From Chryseobacterium sediminis (GTDB taxonomy: Bacteria; Bacteroidota; Bacteroidia; Flavobacteriales; Weeksellaceae): 64,000 bases of DNA. Below, piece by piece: positions 18,475 through 27,700 of the stretch. Within the stretch, counting starts at the first letter, position 1, and the number at the start of each line of letters is the position of its first letter. A model generated the notes under the pieces. It did no database searches and was not told where the DNA came from. It saw nothing but the letters and a program-made list of their open reading frames with translations. The position numbers and the translations under genes were made by a program. The stretch covers positions 1 through 64,000 of the forward strand of contig NZ_VUNZ01000001.1 in the NCBI RefSeq assembly GCF_008386505.1, read 5' to 3'.

Positions 18475-18507
18475 ACTTGGGCTAAAGCTAAAGAGTAAAA
18501 ATATAAA

Positions 18508-18527
18508 AGGCGGGTTTTAACCCGCCT
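18508..18527. terminator. Bidirectional hairpin between convergent genes
   Basis: AGGCGGGTT (18508-18516) and AACCCGCCT (18519-18527) form a tight G/C-rich hairpin between the reductase gene and the convergent ferredoxin gene. The minus-strand tail is T-rich; the plus-strand tail is less so. Confidence 0.6.
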
Positions 18528-18559
18528 ATATTGAAATTAAATATAAAAGATAGAAGTTT

Positions 18560-18910
18560 TTAAGCATTATGCATGAATTTCTGCCGATCCAGTAATACTT
18601 CATCCGTTTCACGATGATCAGGGTCATCTATACAACAGTCTACCGGACATACTGCCTTACACTGGGGCTCTTCATGAAAACCTTTACATTCCGTACATTT
18701 TCCGGATACGATATAGTAAACCTCGTCTGAAACAGCTTCATTATAAATATCGGCATCAGCTTCTGTTCCGTCCGGAAATGTTATATGTCCTGAAAGTTTT
18801 GTTTTGTCTTTCCAGCGCCAGTCGATAGCTCCTTCGTAAATGGCTGAGTTGGGACATTCAGGTTCGCAGGCCCCACAATTGATACAGGCATCCGTTATTT
18901 TTATAGCCAT
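18560..18910 (-). CDS. 4Fe-4S dicluster ferredoxin
   Basis: 116 aa soluble electron carrier. The first cluster motif CINCGACEPECP starts at Cys11. A second Cys set lies at about 73-95 (CTECKGFHEEPQC and VCPVDCC). The layout fits bacterial ferredoxins with an insertion between the two cysteine sets (YfhL/Fdx type). It is downstream of, and on the same strand as, the flavin reductase/DUF2480/superoxide dismutase genes, but 206 bp separate it, so it may have its own promoter. An electron donor role in the same stress response is plausible. Confidence 0.92.
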   Translation of the reverse strand: MAIKITDACINCGACEPECPNSAIYEGAIDWRWKDKTKLSGHITFPDGTEADADIYNEAVSDEVYYIVSGKCTECKGFHEEPQCKAVCPVDCCIDDPDHRETDEVLLDRQKFMHNA

Positions 18911-18952
18911 ATTATTGATGTTTAGAGGGTTTTAAAAAGGGATTTCCTCAAC

Positions 18953-19000
18953 GTTGAACGGTTCAGAAATCCCTGCTAAACTTAATTACAGCAGTTCAAC
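18953..19000 (-). promoter_or_regulatory. Possible structured leader of the ferredoxin gene
   Basis: GTTGAAC (18953-18959) pairs with GTTCAAC (18994-19000), and inside it CTGCT pairs with AGCAG just before the second arm. This could fold in the ferredoxin leader RNA or act as an inverted-repeat operator. No consensus promoter was seen around it. Confidence 0.25.
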
Positions 19001-19116
19001 ACTGTTCTTTGAAAATAAGCAGCATAAAGTGTGCTAATTTTTATTTTTAAATCATTAATCTGCAGCATTTTCTACACGTAATCTATGCACCTGCTTTGTA
19101 AAGGAGGTCTGTAAGG

Positions 19117-19701
19117 CTAATCTTTTGGTTGTATGAACGTTGAATGATTCAGGCTTTCTATTTTTTTCGTTGTTGCGATGCTGATAAGTTTATCAAACTT
19201 ACCGGAATAGAGTTCCGAAATTTCAGTTGAGTGTTCAGTATCAAATAATGATGATCTCACAATAGGGACACTGAAGGGTAATGGCCATGCTCTTAATGAT
19301 TTGGCAATAGAATCCATGGCATTGATTCCCTGCATCGCCTGCAGACCATCTGCCCAGCATACCAGACCGACAGTTTTATCGGTAAGATAAGGTTCGTATC
19401 TGTTGGCGGTTACTTCAAGCCAGTCCAGACAGTTTTTCATCACTCCCGGAATACTTCCGTGATAAAGCGGAGCCAGCCAAATGTGAAGATCAGCATCGGT
19501 GAACATCTGAGTCATACGTTCTACTGCCAAAGGAGTTCTTGTAAGAGTGACATCAAATAGCGGAATGCCGGAATCAGCAAGGGTAAAAATATCAGTCTGA
19601 ATTCCCAGCATTTTCAGACGTTCTGAAAAATAATCGGAAATCAGTCTGGAAGTAGATTGTGTTCTTCTTTCCAGAGATCCGTTGAATATGATTGCTTTCA
19701 T
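19117..19701 (-). CDS. NAD(P)H-dependent FMN reductase (flavodoxin-like)
   Basis: 194 aa flavodoxin-fold oxidoreductase of the NADPH-dependent FMN reductase family. The N-terminal phosphate-binding loop reads GSLERRTQSTSR after strand MKAIIFN. The flavin-contacting motif PLYHGSIPGVMKNCLDWL (about 98-115) is the family signature. It probably reduces free flavin or quinones. It is the third gene after superoxide dismutase and DUF2480, and its start is 3 bp from the DUF2480 stop, so the three are surely one transcript. Confidence 0.9.
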   Translation of the reverse strand: MKAIIFNGSLERRTQSTSRLISDYFSERLKMLGIQTDIFTLADSGIPLFDVTLTRTPLAVERMTQMFTDADLHIWLAPLYHGSIPGVMKNCLDWLEVTANRYEPYLTDKTVGLVCWADGLQAMQGINAMDSIAKSLRAWPLPFSVPIVRSSLFDTEHSTEISELYSGKFDKLISIATTKKIESLNHSTFIQPKD

Positions 19702-19704
19702 TTT

Positions 19705-20205
19705 TTATTGTTTAAAAATTACTTTTGGTAATCCTATTTCACCATACATCAGTGTTTTAACCAATGGTTTCAGAAGTCCTGCCGCTAATAAATAGAGCGC
19801 TGGATCATGATGGGTACTCGCCCGGACGACCACTTTCTGATTTCTGTAATGTTTCAGGTCAGCATAGATGAGACGACGTTTCCATAGGTCGAGCAAAACC
19901 GTTTCTGCATTGTTTAAATCAACATAAGAAGCATAAGGAGATAGCTTTTCCATGATCAGCATATAGGCCCATGGCGGGATTATGGCATCTGTAGAACAAA
20001 TAATTCCTACTGCTTTTTCATTATAGACAGAAAAATCCACCGCAGCAATTGATTCTTTAAACTCTTTCTCCTTGACAATCATTCCCATGAAGAGATGATC
20101 TTTGATATCCAGTTCTACAATTTCCGTTGTCGGTTTGTAATCTGAAAGATCAAGGGCAATAATGCCTGAAGCTTTTGCTTTATTGATAAATGTTTCCTCA
20201 GTCAT
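19705..20205 (-). CDS. DUF2480 family protein
   Basis: 166 aa cytoplasmic protein of the Bacteroidota-specific DUF2480 family (FMGMIVKEKEFKESI and CSTDAIIPPWAYMLI are recognisable). Its biochemical role is unknown. Elsewhere in Bacteroidota, DUF2480 genes are often found with suf iron-sulphur assembly genes. That fits this place: between a superoxide dismutase and a flavin reductase, controlled by a SufR-like repressor. It lies 23 bp after the dismutase gene. Confidence 0.85.
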   Translation of the reverse strand: MTEETFINKAKASGIIALDLSDYKPTTEIVELDIKDHLFMGMIVKEKEFKESIAAVDFSVYNEKAVGIICSTDAIIPPWAYMLIMEKLSPYASYVDLNNAETVLLDLWKRRLIYADLKHYRNQKVVVRASTHHDPALYLLAAGLLKPLVKTLMYGEIGLPKVIFKQ

Positions 20206-20228
20206 AGTTTGTTGGTAATAAGTGTTAA

Positions 20229-20855
20229 TTATCTTACTTTTGACAAAGCTTCTTCATATTTTTTCTCCACAGCAGACCAATCCAGAACAGACCAGAAAGA
20301 ATCCAGATAATCTGCTCTTTTATTCTGATAGTTCAGATAATAAGCATGTTCCCATACATCTATCCCAAGAATAGGGAAACCTCTGTTCATCGAAAGAACA
20401 TCCATCATCGGATTATCCTGATTAGGCGTGGAACTAATCGCCAGAGATCCATTGAATTTTACAAAAAGCCACACCCATCCGGACCCGAATTGTGCCAACC
20501 CTGTTTTTTTCATTTCTGCTTTAAGGTTCTCAAGACTTCCAAAAGTGGCAATGACAGCATCATGAAGTGTCCCTTCAGGATTAAGTTTGGGTTGAGGAGA
20601 AAGAATTTCCCAAAACAAAGAGTGATTGTAGTGTCCGCCACCCTTATTTCTTACAGCAGGGCTGTATTCACTTATCCTTTGTAGCAAAGAATCAAGATCT
20701 GGATTGGTTTCATTGGTTTGTACCAGGGCTGCATTCAGATTATCAACATAGGCCTGGTGATGGCGCTGGTGGTGAATGGTCATGGTTTCTTTATCTATAA
20801 AAGGTTCCAAAGCATCATAAGCATAAGGCAGCTGTGGTAATGTAAATGGGCTCAT
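20229..20855 (-). CDS. sodA: Superoxide dismutase, Fe/Mn family (Mn-type signature)
   Basis: 208 aa, full-length Fe/Mn dismutase that converts superoxide to peroxide and oxygen in the cytoplasm. Metal ligands are the first His in TIHHQRHHQAYVDNL, the His in GGGHYNHSLFW, and Asp/His of DVWEHAYY. The residue pattern leans to manganese: GGGHYNHS in place of the AAQVWNHT of iron enzymes, and a Gln in STPNQDNP. Metal use is still an inference because cambialistic forms exist. It is first in the operon; a TAccTTTG promoter and SufR-like operator lie directly upstream. Confidence 0.93.
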   Translation of the reverse strand: MSPFTLPQLPYAYDALEPFIDKETMTIHHQRHHQAYVDNLNAALVQTNETNPDLDSLLQRISEYSPAVRNKGGGHYNHSLFWEILSPQPKLNPEGTLHDAVIATFGSLENLKAEMKKTGLAQFGSGWVWLFVKFNGSLAISSTPNQDNPMMDVLSMNRGFPILGIDVWEHAYYLNYQNKRADYLDSFWSVLDWSAVEKKYEEALSKVR

Positions 20856-20883
20856 CGTATTTATTTTTTTGATTATTGTCTGA

Positions 20884-20913
20884 CAAAGGTAAAAATATAT
20901 TTGAATAAAACAA
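20884..20913 (-). promoter_or_regulatory. Promoter of the sod operon
   Basis: On the minus strand: TTG (20913-20911), 19 bases, then TACCTTTG (20891-20884), an exact match to the Bacteroidota -33/-7 layout. The -33 TTG lies inside the CAAC half-site of the operator, so a bound repressor would block it. The start codon is 28 bases downstream of the -7 box. Confidence 0.8.
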
Positions 20914-20931
20914 CTTTTTTGTTGTTTTATT
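20904..20931. promoter_or_regulatory. SufR-type operator 1 (CAAC-N6-GTTG)
   Basis: A perfect inverted repeat with 11-base arms, AATAAAACAAC and GTTGTTTTATT, around six T. Its core is CAAC-N6-GTTG, the sequence known for cyanobacterial SufR. It overlaps the -33 element of the sod operon. Confidence 0.75.
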
Positions 20932-20985
20932 GTTTTTATGCTTTGGAAAGGTAATTACTTGTAAATGTTTTGGTTATATGTTGTT

Positions 20986-21015
20986 TTTGGAGGTTATAGA
21001 AAATGACTATATTTG
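20986..21015 (+). promoter_or_regulatory. Promoter of the SufR-like gene
   Basis: TTTG (20986-20989), 18 bases, then TATATTTG (21008-21015), a full consensus match. The transcription start would be near 21022, giving a leader of about 28 bases. Confidence 0.75.
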
Positions 21016-21024
21016 TTGTTGAAA

Positions 21025-21045
21025 AATAAAACAACCTAAATATTG
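21025..21045. promoter_or_regulatory. SufR-type operator 2, autoregulatory
   Basis: The left arm AATAAAACAAC (21025-21035) is identical to operator 1. Six bases later comes ATTG instead of GTTG. The site lies between the predicted transcription start and the ATG at 21050, as expected for negative autoregulation with lower affinity. Confidence 0.6.
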
Positions 21046-21049
21046 TCAA

Positions 21050-21670
21050 ATGAAGAAACCGGCAGCGGATCGCATTCTGATGTTTTTAAAGATGAGAGGT
21101 GAGGTGACATCCCTTCTGATTGCTGAAGAATTGTCGATTACCAAAGAAGGCGCAAGAAAACATTTACTGAATCTTGCTCAGGAAGGATTGATCCGGTCTT
21201 CAGTGAAGAGTGAAGGAGTAGGCCGTCCATCTACTTATTATACGCTTACAGAGAAGGGATTGGCTCAGTTTCCTGATACTCATGCAGATGTAACCGTTCA
21301 GATTCTGAAATCAGTGAAAAATCTTTTAGGTGAAAATGCATTGGATTTATTAATCAGTGATCGTGAGAAAAATACTCATGAACGATATGAAAAAGTACTT
21401 TCTAAGGCAAAATCTCTGGAACAACGCCTTGAATCCCTGGCAAAAGTCCGCAGTGAAGAAGGATATATGGCAGAATGGAAAAAAGAAGGAAAAGATTATT
21501 TTCTGATTGAAAACCATTGCCCGATATGTGCTGCCGCAACAGAATGTCAAGGGTTCTGCCGTGCTGAATTATCCAATTTTCAGTCGTTGGTCGGGAAAGA
21601 ATATACGGTTGAAAGAGTAGATCATATTGTTTCCGGCGGACAACGATGCGTATACAAAATCAGCCAATAA
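21050..21670 (+). CDS. SufR-like Fe-S winged-helix repressor
   Basis: 206 aa. The N-terminal winged HTH (about 5-70) reads EVTSLLIAEELSITKEGARKH and then GRPSTYYTLTEKG, the DeoR/SufR pattern. A helical linker (about 110-150) precedes a Cys-rich C-terminal part with CPICAAATECQGFC and one more Cys near residue 200 (GGQRCVYKI). Cyanobacterial SufR binds a 4Fe-4S cluster with C-terminal cysteines and represses suf genes when the cluster is intact. By analogy this protein senses Fe-S or oxidative state. It is divergent from the dismutase operon, and two CAAC-type sites lie in the shared region. No suf genes are in the window. Confidence 0.82.
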   Translation: MKKPAADRILMFLKMRGEVTSLLIAEELSITKEGARKHLLNLAQEGLIRSSVKSEGVGRPSTYYTLTEKGLAQFPDTHADVTVQILKSVKNLLGENALDLLISDREKNTHERYEKVLSKAKSLEQRLESLAKVRSEEGYMAEWKKEGKDYFLIENHCPICAAATECQGFCRAELSNFQSLVGKEYTVERVDHIVSGGQRCVYKISQ

Positions 21671-21706
21671 TTTATAATTCATAACTTATAATTTATCATT
21701 CAAAAG

Positions 21707-22354
21707 ATGGCTTTAAAAGCAGTAATATTTGATATGGACGGAGTTCTGATAGATTCAGAAAAATTCTGGACTCAGGCTGAGCTTGATGTATTTTCATCGT
21801 ATGGAGTACAGGTCACGGAAGATCTTGCGGCACAAACCAAATATATGACCACTCAGGAAGTGACAGAATTCTGGTATGAAAGATTTCCGTGGGAAAATTT
21901 TGATTCATCTGATCTGGAAAATAAAGTAGTTACTAGAGTAATCGAAATGATACAAACCAAAGACTGTACAATGTCCGGTGTACAGGAGTTTATCAGACAT
22001 CTTAAAAATAAAGACTACAAAATAGGATTGGCAACCAATGCTCCTTTGCGTGTAGCTCATGTTGTTCTTGAAAAACTTCAGGTTCGTGATCTGTTTGATA
22101 CCGTTCATTCATCCGAATTTGAAACCCATGGAAAACCTCATCCTGCGGTGTATCTTACCTCTGCAGAAAACCTGGGTATTTCTCCTGAATACTGTATTGC
22201 GATTGAAGACAGCCATTCAGGATTAAAAGCTGCAAAAGCGGCAGGAATGCAGACCGTAGTTTTTACCAATGATGATGAAAGCATTGATTCTGATCTTGCC
22301 GACTTTAAAATATTGAACTTTAGCAATGCTTTGCTGCCGGTGTTTAATGAATAG
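21707..22354 (+). CDS. hxpB: HAD-IA family sugar phosphatase (HxpB-like)
   Basis: 215 aa cytoplasmic phosphatase. Motif I is FDMDGVLIDSE with nucleophile and acid/base aspartates, motif II lies in IGLATNAP, motif III is the Lys of GKPHPAVYL, and motif IV is IEDSHSGLKAAKAAGM. The helical cap lies between about 17 and 85. Family members dephosphorylate hexitol phosphates or 2-deoxyglucose 6-phosphate. It starts 36 bp after the SufR-like gene and may be co-transcribed; a functional link is not evident. Confidence 0.85.
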   Translation: MALKAVIFDMDGVLIDSEKFWTQAELDVFSSYGVQVTEDLAAQTKYMTTQEVTEFWYERFPWENFDSSDLENKVVTRVIEMIQTKDCTMSGVQEFIRHLKNKDYKIGLATNAPLRVAHVVLEKLQVRDLFDTVHSSEFETHGKPHPAVYLTSAENLGISPEYCIAIEDSHSGLKAAKAAGMQTVVFTNDDESIDSDLADFKILNFSNALLPVFNE

Positions 22355-22363
22355 TTAAATAGT

Positions 22364-22855
22364 GAATGGTGAATAGTGAATCCGCTTCGCTGTGAATTTT
22401 AAAACGTACTGTAAAAATTGACGATTGACTGCGAAGCAACTTGACGATTGATCTTTAAAACATGAATGGTGAATAGTGAATCCGCTTCGCTGTGAATTTT
22501 AAAACATGCTGTAAAAATTGACGATTGACTGCGAAGCAACTTGACGATTGATCTTTAAAACATGAATGGTGAATAGTGAATCCGCTTCGCTGTGAATTTT
22601 AAAACATGCTGTAAAAATTGACGATTGACTGCGAAGCAACTTGACGATTGATCTTTAAAACATGAATGGTGAATAGTGAATCCGCTTCGCTGTGAATTTT
22701 AAAACATGCTGTAAAAATTGACGATTGACTGCGAAGCAACTTGACGATTGATCTTTAAAACATGAATGGTGAATAGTGAATCCGCTTCGCTGTGAATTTT
22801 ATTAATTATTGTAAGAAATTGACGATTGACTGCGCAGCAAATTGACGATTGAAAT
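22364..22855. repeat. 100-bp tandem repeat, about five copies
   Basis: Units begin at 22364, 22464, 22564, 22664 and 22764, exactly 100 bp apart. Copies 2 to 4 are almost identical; copy 1 has small changes (aaaacgtact for aaaacatgct) and copy 5 diverges after TGTGAATTTT. Each unit carries GCTTCGC and, about 47 bases later, its reverse complement GCGAAGC, so each could fold into a hairpin, and copies could pair with each other. The array lies between two convergent genes and ends beside a short CCCGAAC tandem. No spacers or coding frame. Confidence 0.93.
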
Positions 22856-22880
22856 AATCCCGAACCCCGAACCCCGCATC

Positions 22881-23507
22881 TCAATACCTCGTCAAAACCT
22901 CCATCAGCAACAGAATAGAAACCAGTTTTTTAGACGATTGATATTCAGGATTCAATTGTTCACGGATTTCACCCAAAGCTTTGCTTAATTTGTTACTTAC
23001 CGTTTTATTGCTTATTCCCAATGCTTCTGCGGTTTCATTAACAGACATATTTTTCCTTATCCTCATATCATATACCTGCTGTTCCGTTGAAGGAAGCCGG
23101 GCAACCACTTCATCAATCATTGATAATAAAACACTGATCTCATTTTCCTCAAGAATCTCAAAATAGTCTGTATCTGATATCTCAAATTCATTGGGGATGT
23201 CAAACTCATCAATACTCAGTGTGGGAGGGGCTTTTTTATAACTGTTATAAAAATCAAGAATACGGTAATGAAGATGGCGGAGAAGGTAGCCTTTTGCACT
23301 TTCGGAATCGTCAGTCTGTATTGTATCTGTATTCTCAAGAATCTTTATCCATAGGTTCTGAAGGATTTCCTCAGCAACTTCTTTATCCCGGGTCCGTACA
23401 AAAACAAAGTTATATAGACTATCCCAGTATCGGTCATACAGCAGCATAAATGCAGGACGGTCGCCTGATTTTATTTTCTTTAATAATGTATAGTCTGTTG
23501 GGCTCAT
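22881..23507 (-). CDS. ECF sigma factor (FecI-like)
   Basis: 208 aa RNA polymerase sigma factor of the extracytoplasmic type. Region 2 spans about 10-85 (FMLLYDRYWDSLYNFVF, EEILQNLWIKI). Region 4 spans about 130-185 (LPSTEQQVYDMRIRKNMSV, ETAEALGISNKTVSNKLSKAL). The short C-terminal tail is hydrophobic. It is transcribed divergently from fecR and the large TonB receptor, the standard Bacteroidota arrangement in which receptor occupancy signals through FecR to the sigma factor. Confidence 0.93.
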   Translation of the reverse strand: MSPTDYTLLKKIKSGDRPAFMLLYDRYWDSLYNFVFVRTRDKEVAEEILQNLWIKILENTDTIQTDDSESAKGYLLRHLHYRILDFYNSYKKAPPTLSIDEFDIPNEFEISDTDYFEILEENEISVLLSMIDEVVARLPSTEQQVYDMRIRKNMSVNETAEALGISNKTVSNKLSKALGEIREQLNPEYQSSKKLVSILLLMEVLTRY

Positions 23508-23737
23508 ATTGTTGATGCAAAATTACCTAAAGGAAAATTAACTTTTTGTGAACTTTGGGTATGGTAAGATTAAATATTTCTGAAAAACGGGGTCAAAATA
23601 AGAATGTAATGTTGAGTAAATGTGAAAAATGATGAAAATTATTAACAATTTGCTCGTAATGTGAATATAACGTTAAGGATGCCCTGGGGAAGTTTTTTAT
23701 TTTCACTGTCTTATAGATAGAAGTATCTGTGAATACC

Positions 23738-24703
23738 ATGAAAGACTTTATGAAAAATCGTTTAACATATAAAAATATTGAAGCATTTGTTTTCAGACTT
23801 TGGGAACGGGAAGTTTCTGAAGACCCAATTTCTGAAAAGGAAAAAGAACTTTTAACAAAATGGAGAATCCGGACTGAAAAAGATCTGGATGCTGTTCATA
23901 AAAAAGAATCCAGAGAAAGGATATTATCCGGACTGGAACATTATTTTCCTCAAACAGATATTTCTAGGCATTCTGTAAAAAGGTTTAGAACTAACCTGTA
24001 TAAAATTGCAGCGGTTATTATTCTGCTTTTGTCGTTGGGAAGGATTTTCACTTATACAATGTTCATTAAGCCCGATGTTTATCTTGCCAAATCAGAAAAT
24101 CGTATTGTTCATCTTGAAGACGGATCTGTGGTTACCCTTTTACCAGGTGCTGAACTTACCGTTGAAAAATCATTTCCAGCCTCTACCAGAGTGGTGGATT
24201 TAAAAGGGGATGCCATCTTCTCCGTAGCCAAGTCAAAAGTACATCCTTTTGTAGTACGTGCTGATGGTTTCAGTACTAAAGTATTGGGAACTGTATTTAA
24301 AATCTCACAGTCTGGAAAGAAGAAAGCAGTTGATCTTTATGAAGGGAAGGTGGCTGTATCTTCTCCGGGAGTTCCGGTTTCTTTCCTAAAGCCGAACCAG
24401 AAATGGACAAATTTCGGGATTGCACATACTACAGCGGTCATTTCAATAAGTCCGGTGAAAAACTCAGCAAAGAAAGTTTCAGCAATACTGTCTTTAAGCT
24501 TTAACGATGTCCCTTTAAAAGAGGTAGTAACTGTTCTTGAGAGCAGCTATAGTACAAATATTTCGTATCCTAAAGATGCTGAAGATAAGAAGATCACGGC
24601 AGACTTTACCGGCGGAACGGTAGGAGAAAATATTGAATCACTGGCTTTCATTCTGGGATTGGAAGTACAGAAAAAAGAAAACACCTATATCCTGAAAAAA
24701 TAA
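23738..24703 (+). CDS. FecR family anti-sigma regulator
   Basis: About 321 aa inner-membrane protein. The N-terminal cytoplasmic part (about 1-85) should bind the sigma factor. One TM helix follows (about 88-108; IAAVIILLLSLGRIF). The periplasmic FecR domain (about 110-215) has VHLEDGSVVTLLPGAEL and FSTKVLGTVFKIS. A C-terminal DUF4974-like domain (about 245-318; LSFNDVPLKEVVTVLESSY) resembles the STN fold. ATG at 23738 is preferred over GTG at 23729. It precedes its cognate receptor by 51 bp. Confidence 0.92.
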   Translation: MKDFMKNRLTYKNIEAFVFRLWEREVSEDPISEKEKELLTKWRIRTEKDLDAVHKKESRERILSGLEHYFPQTDISRHSVKRFRTNLYKIAAVIILLLSLGRIFTYTMFIKPDVYLAKSENRIVHLEDGSVVTLLPGAELTVEKSFPASTRVVDLKGDAIFSVAKSKVHPFVVRADGFSTKVLGTVFKISQSGKKKAVDLYEGKVAVSSPGVPVSFLKPNQKWTNFGIAHTTAVISISPVKNSAKKVSAILSLSFNDVPLKEVVTVLESSYSTNISYPKDAEDKKITADFTGGTVGENIESLAFILGLEVQKKENTYILKK

Positions 24704-24754
24704 AATACTACTCAAAAAAAAATAAATAATCATAATCAAGAGAACACTTTAAGT

Positions 24755-27700
24755 ATGAAAAGTTTGAAATGTGGGATTACCATAGCAGCCTTATTTTTTA
24801 CTGTAGCCGCAGAAGCACAGGAGCTGGTTCAGAAAGTAACATTTTCTGTACCTGCCAACAGACCGTTGATTGAAGTTTTGGAAGAATTTGCCGGAAAAAC
24901 GGGAATGAGACTGGCTTATTCCAAAGTAGATATTAAAGAACTGAAGGTAAAAGGAGTGAAATGCGAAAATACTTCCGTCAACAACTGCCTGAAGGATATT
25001 ACCAATGGTCTTCCTGTAGTATTCCGTCTGCATGGTGATCTTATTTCGATAAAATATGAAAATTCTAACATTTCTGTACTGGGAAACGGACGTATTTCCG
25101 GTAAAATAGTGGATGAGGTAGGAAATCCCATTACCGGAGCAGAAATTACTATAGCCCAGAAAACCGTAGTAACAGATAATAACGGAGATTTTACAGTAGA
25201 TCTTCCCGCAGGAATCTATAACCTTACCATAAAAGCTTCAAAATATAATACGCTGAAGGTTCAAAAACTATCCGTCATCAATAAAGAAACAAGCTCCGTA
25301 TCATTTGCTCTGAACAAAGCTTCCGATAAAATTACAGACATTAAAGAAGTTGTGATTACAGCAGCCCGCAAAGCAGATACACAGGCAGGGCTTCTTGCCC
25401 AGCAAAAAAAAGCGGCACAGATGAGTGATGGTATTTCAGCAGAACAGATCTCGAAAACACCCGATAGCGATGTAGGAGGAACTCTGAAAAGAGTAACAGG
25501 AATTACAACTATTGATAATAAATATGTAGTCGTAAGATCTATGGGTGAGCGATGGAATACGGCAGCAATGGACGGAATTAATCTCCCAAGTACGGAAGCT
25601 TATAATCAGAATTTCTCATTTGATATCATTCCCACAGCTATGGTGGAAAGTGTAGTGGTGAGTAAATCTGCAACACCCGATATGAATGCCAGCTTTGCCG
25701 GAGGTTATGTAGAAGTAAGAACCAAAGACATTCCCAACGAAAATTTTACGACGGTAACCATGGGAACTTCTTATAACGACCAGTCGGCATTCAAAGAATT
25801 CCTGACTCGCAAGCGGGGAAAGTATGATTATTTCGGATATGACGACGGAACCAGGGATTTCCCCAAAGGACTCGAGGCCGTGAACTGGACGGATCCGAAA
25901 TTTTTTGAACAGTCCAGACAATTTACCAATGACAATTTCAGCACCTATAAAACCAGAGGTGATATGGGATCTAATATACAGCTGGCCCTGGGAAGAACTT
26001 ATGCTCTGAAAAACAATAATAAATGGGGATTTGCTGGAGCATTTGTCATCAGAAACGAACAAAATAAATTGGATATCGACCATACGGGAAGAGGAAACTG
26101 GCTGGATACCACAGGAATGCCGGATGCCAATGGACAGATTCCGTTTTACAACTTCAAAAACAGCGGAGCTTCTTACAATTATAATTCTACGCTGGCAGGG
26201 ATGTTGAATTTCGGATTGCAGTTGGGAAAAAACAGAATTTCATTCCGTAATTCATATACCCATATTTTTGATAATACATTGACAAGAGTTACAGGATGGA
26301 ATGAATACTCAACCGGAAGCGGAATGGCTGCCAATGCTGAATTAGCCTATAATTATTTTTATAACGGAGTGATTCCCAATAATGATCCGGCTCAGATCAA
26401 AACATTAGACAGACCTTATACCGATAACACAAACTATCCGATTTTCCAGACCCTTTTGCAAAATAAACTGGAAGGAAGCCATAAAATAGGAAATACAGAG
26501 ATCAGTTGGTTTGGGGCCCGTACAGGAGTTGCTTCCGATACCAAAGATTACACACAGTATATTACCCGATATGATTTTATCGGAAATGAAATTTTAGCCT
26601 TTCATAAGATCTACAATTCCGGTGCAGATTTCTACAGAGGATATATTGAAAACAGAGAAACAGACTACAACTATGGAGCTTCCGTGAAATGGGATATGGA
26701 TGCAGGAAGTTTTAAAAATACTGTTAAAACGGGATATGCAGGGGCTATAAAAAACAATACCAACCAACAGCAGAAGTTTTTTCTTCGTGTTGATGAAAAC
26801 CGGGACGTTCCGAATAGCGAGAAGAACTATTTGACGATGTATGGTTCGCTTGCTGACTGGTTTAATGGATCTCATTATGTTCCGGGTGGTATTGGTTGGG
26901 AAACCAGAGGACTCTATAAAAATGACAAATATGAAGGAGAAGTTAATCAGCATGCTGTATATGTTATGTTTGATAACCGTTGGAAGAAGTTAAGGTTGGT
27001 ATGGGGACTTCGTGCAGAATATTTTAAATACAACATGATTTCTCAACAGCTGGATCCTTCAGATTCCAAGTATATCATGAGAACGGCTATTGAAGATAAA
27101 CCATGGCAATGGATGCCTTCAGTGAATTTTACATACAGTCCTACCAATAAAATTAATTTGAGACTTGCTTATAATAAATCAGTAATTCGTCCTCAGTTTA
27201 ATGAAAGAACAGGGCTTCCCTATTTTGATCCAATTGCTAATGGTTTGATTTACAATACGGAAATGAGTTCTTCAGTCATTAATAATTATGATTTCAAATT
27301 TGAATGGTTTCCGGGGCTGGGCGAGATATTTTCCGCAGGACTGTATTACAAAAATATAGACAGACCTATTGAACGTGAAGGGCATATTTCCAGTGAAGGG
27401 AATCTCTTCTTATACAACGGAAATTCAAAAAATGCAAAGCTTATAGGAGTGGAAGCCGAAGTGAGAAAAAGTTTAGGCTTTATTGCGGACGGAACTTTTT
27501 TGGAAAAACTTTTCATAAGTGGAAACTTTACCTATAACCATACGAAAGTAGTTGCCTTTAAAGACCTGTATAAAACGGGTGATAATGATGAAACCTACGA
27601 AGTGAAGCGCCCGCTTTACGGACAGACTCCCTACGCCTACAACCTTGGATTGATCTATGATGGAAGTCGTCTGGGAATGAGTTTTTTGTATAACGCAAAA

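Noticed and set aside
22364..22855. Possible CRISPR array
   Set aside because: The period is 100 bp, but the whole unit is conserved with no variable spacers, and there are no cas genes nearby.
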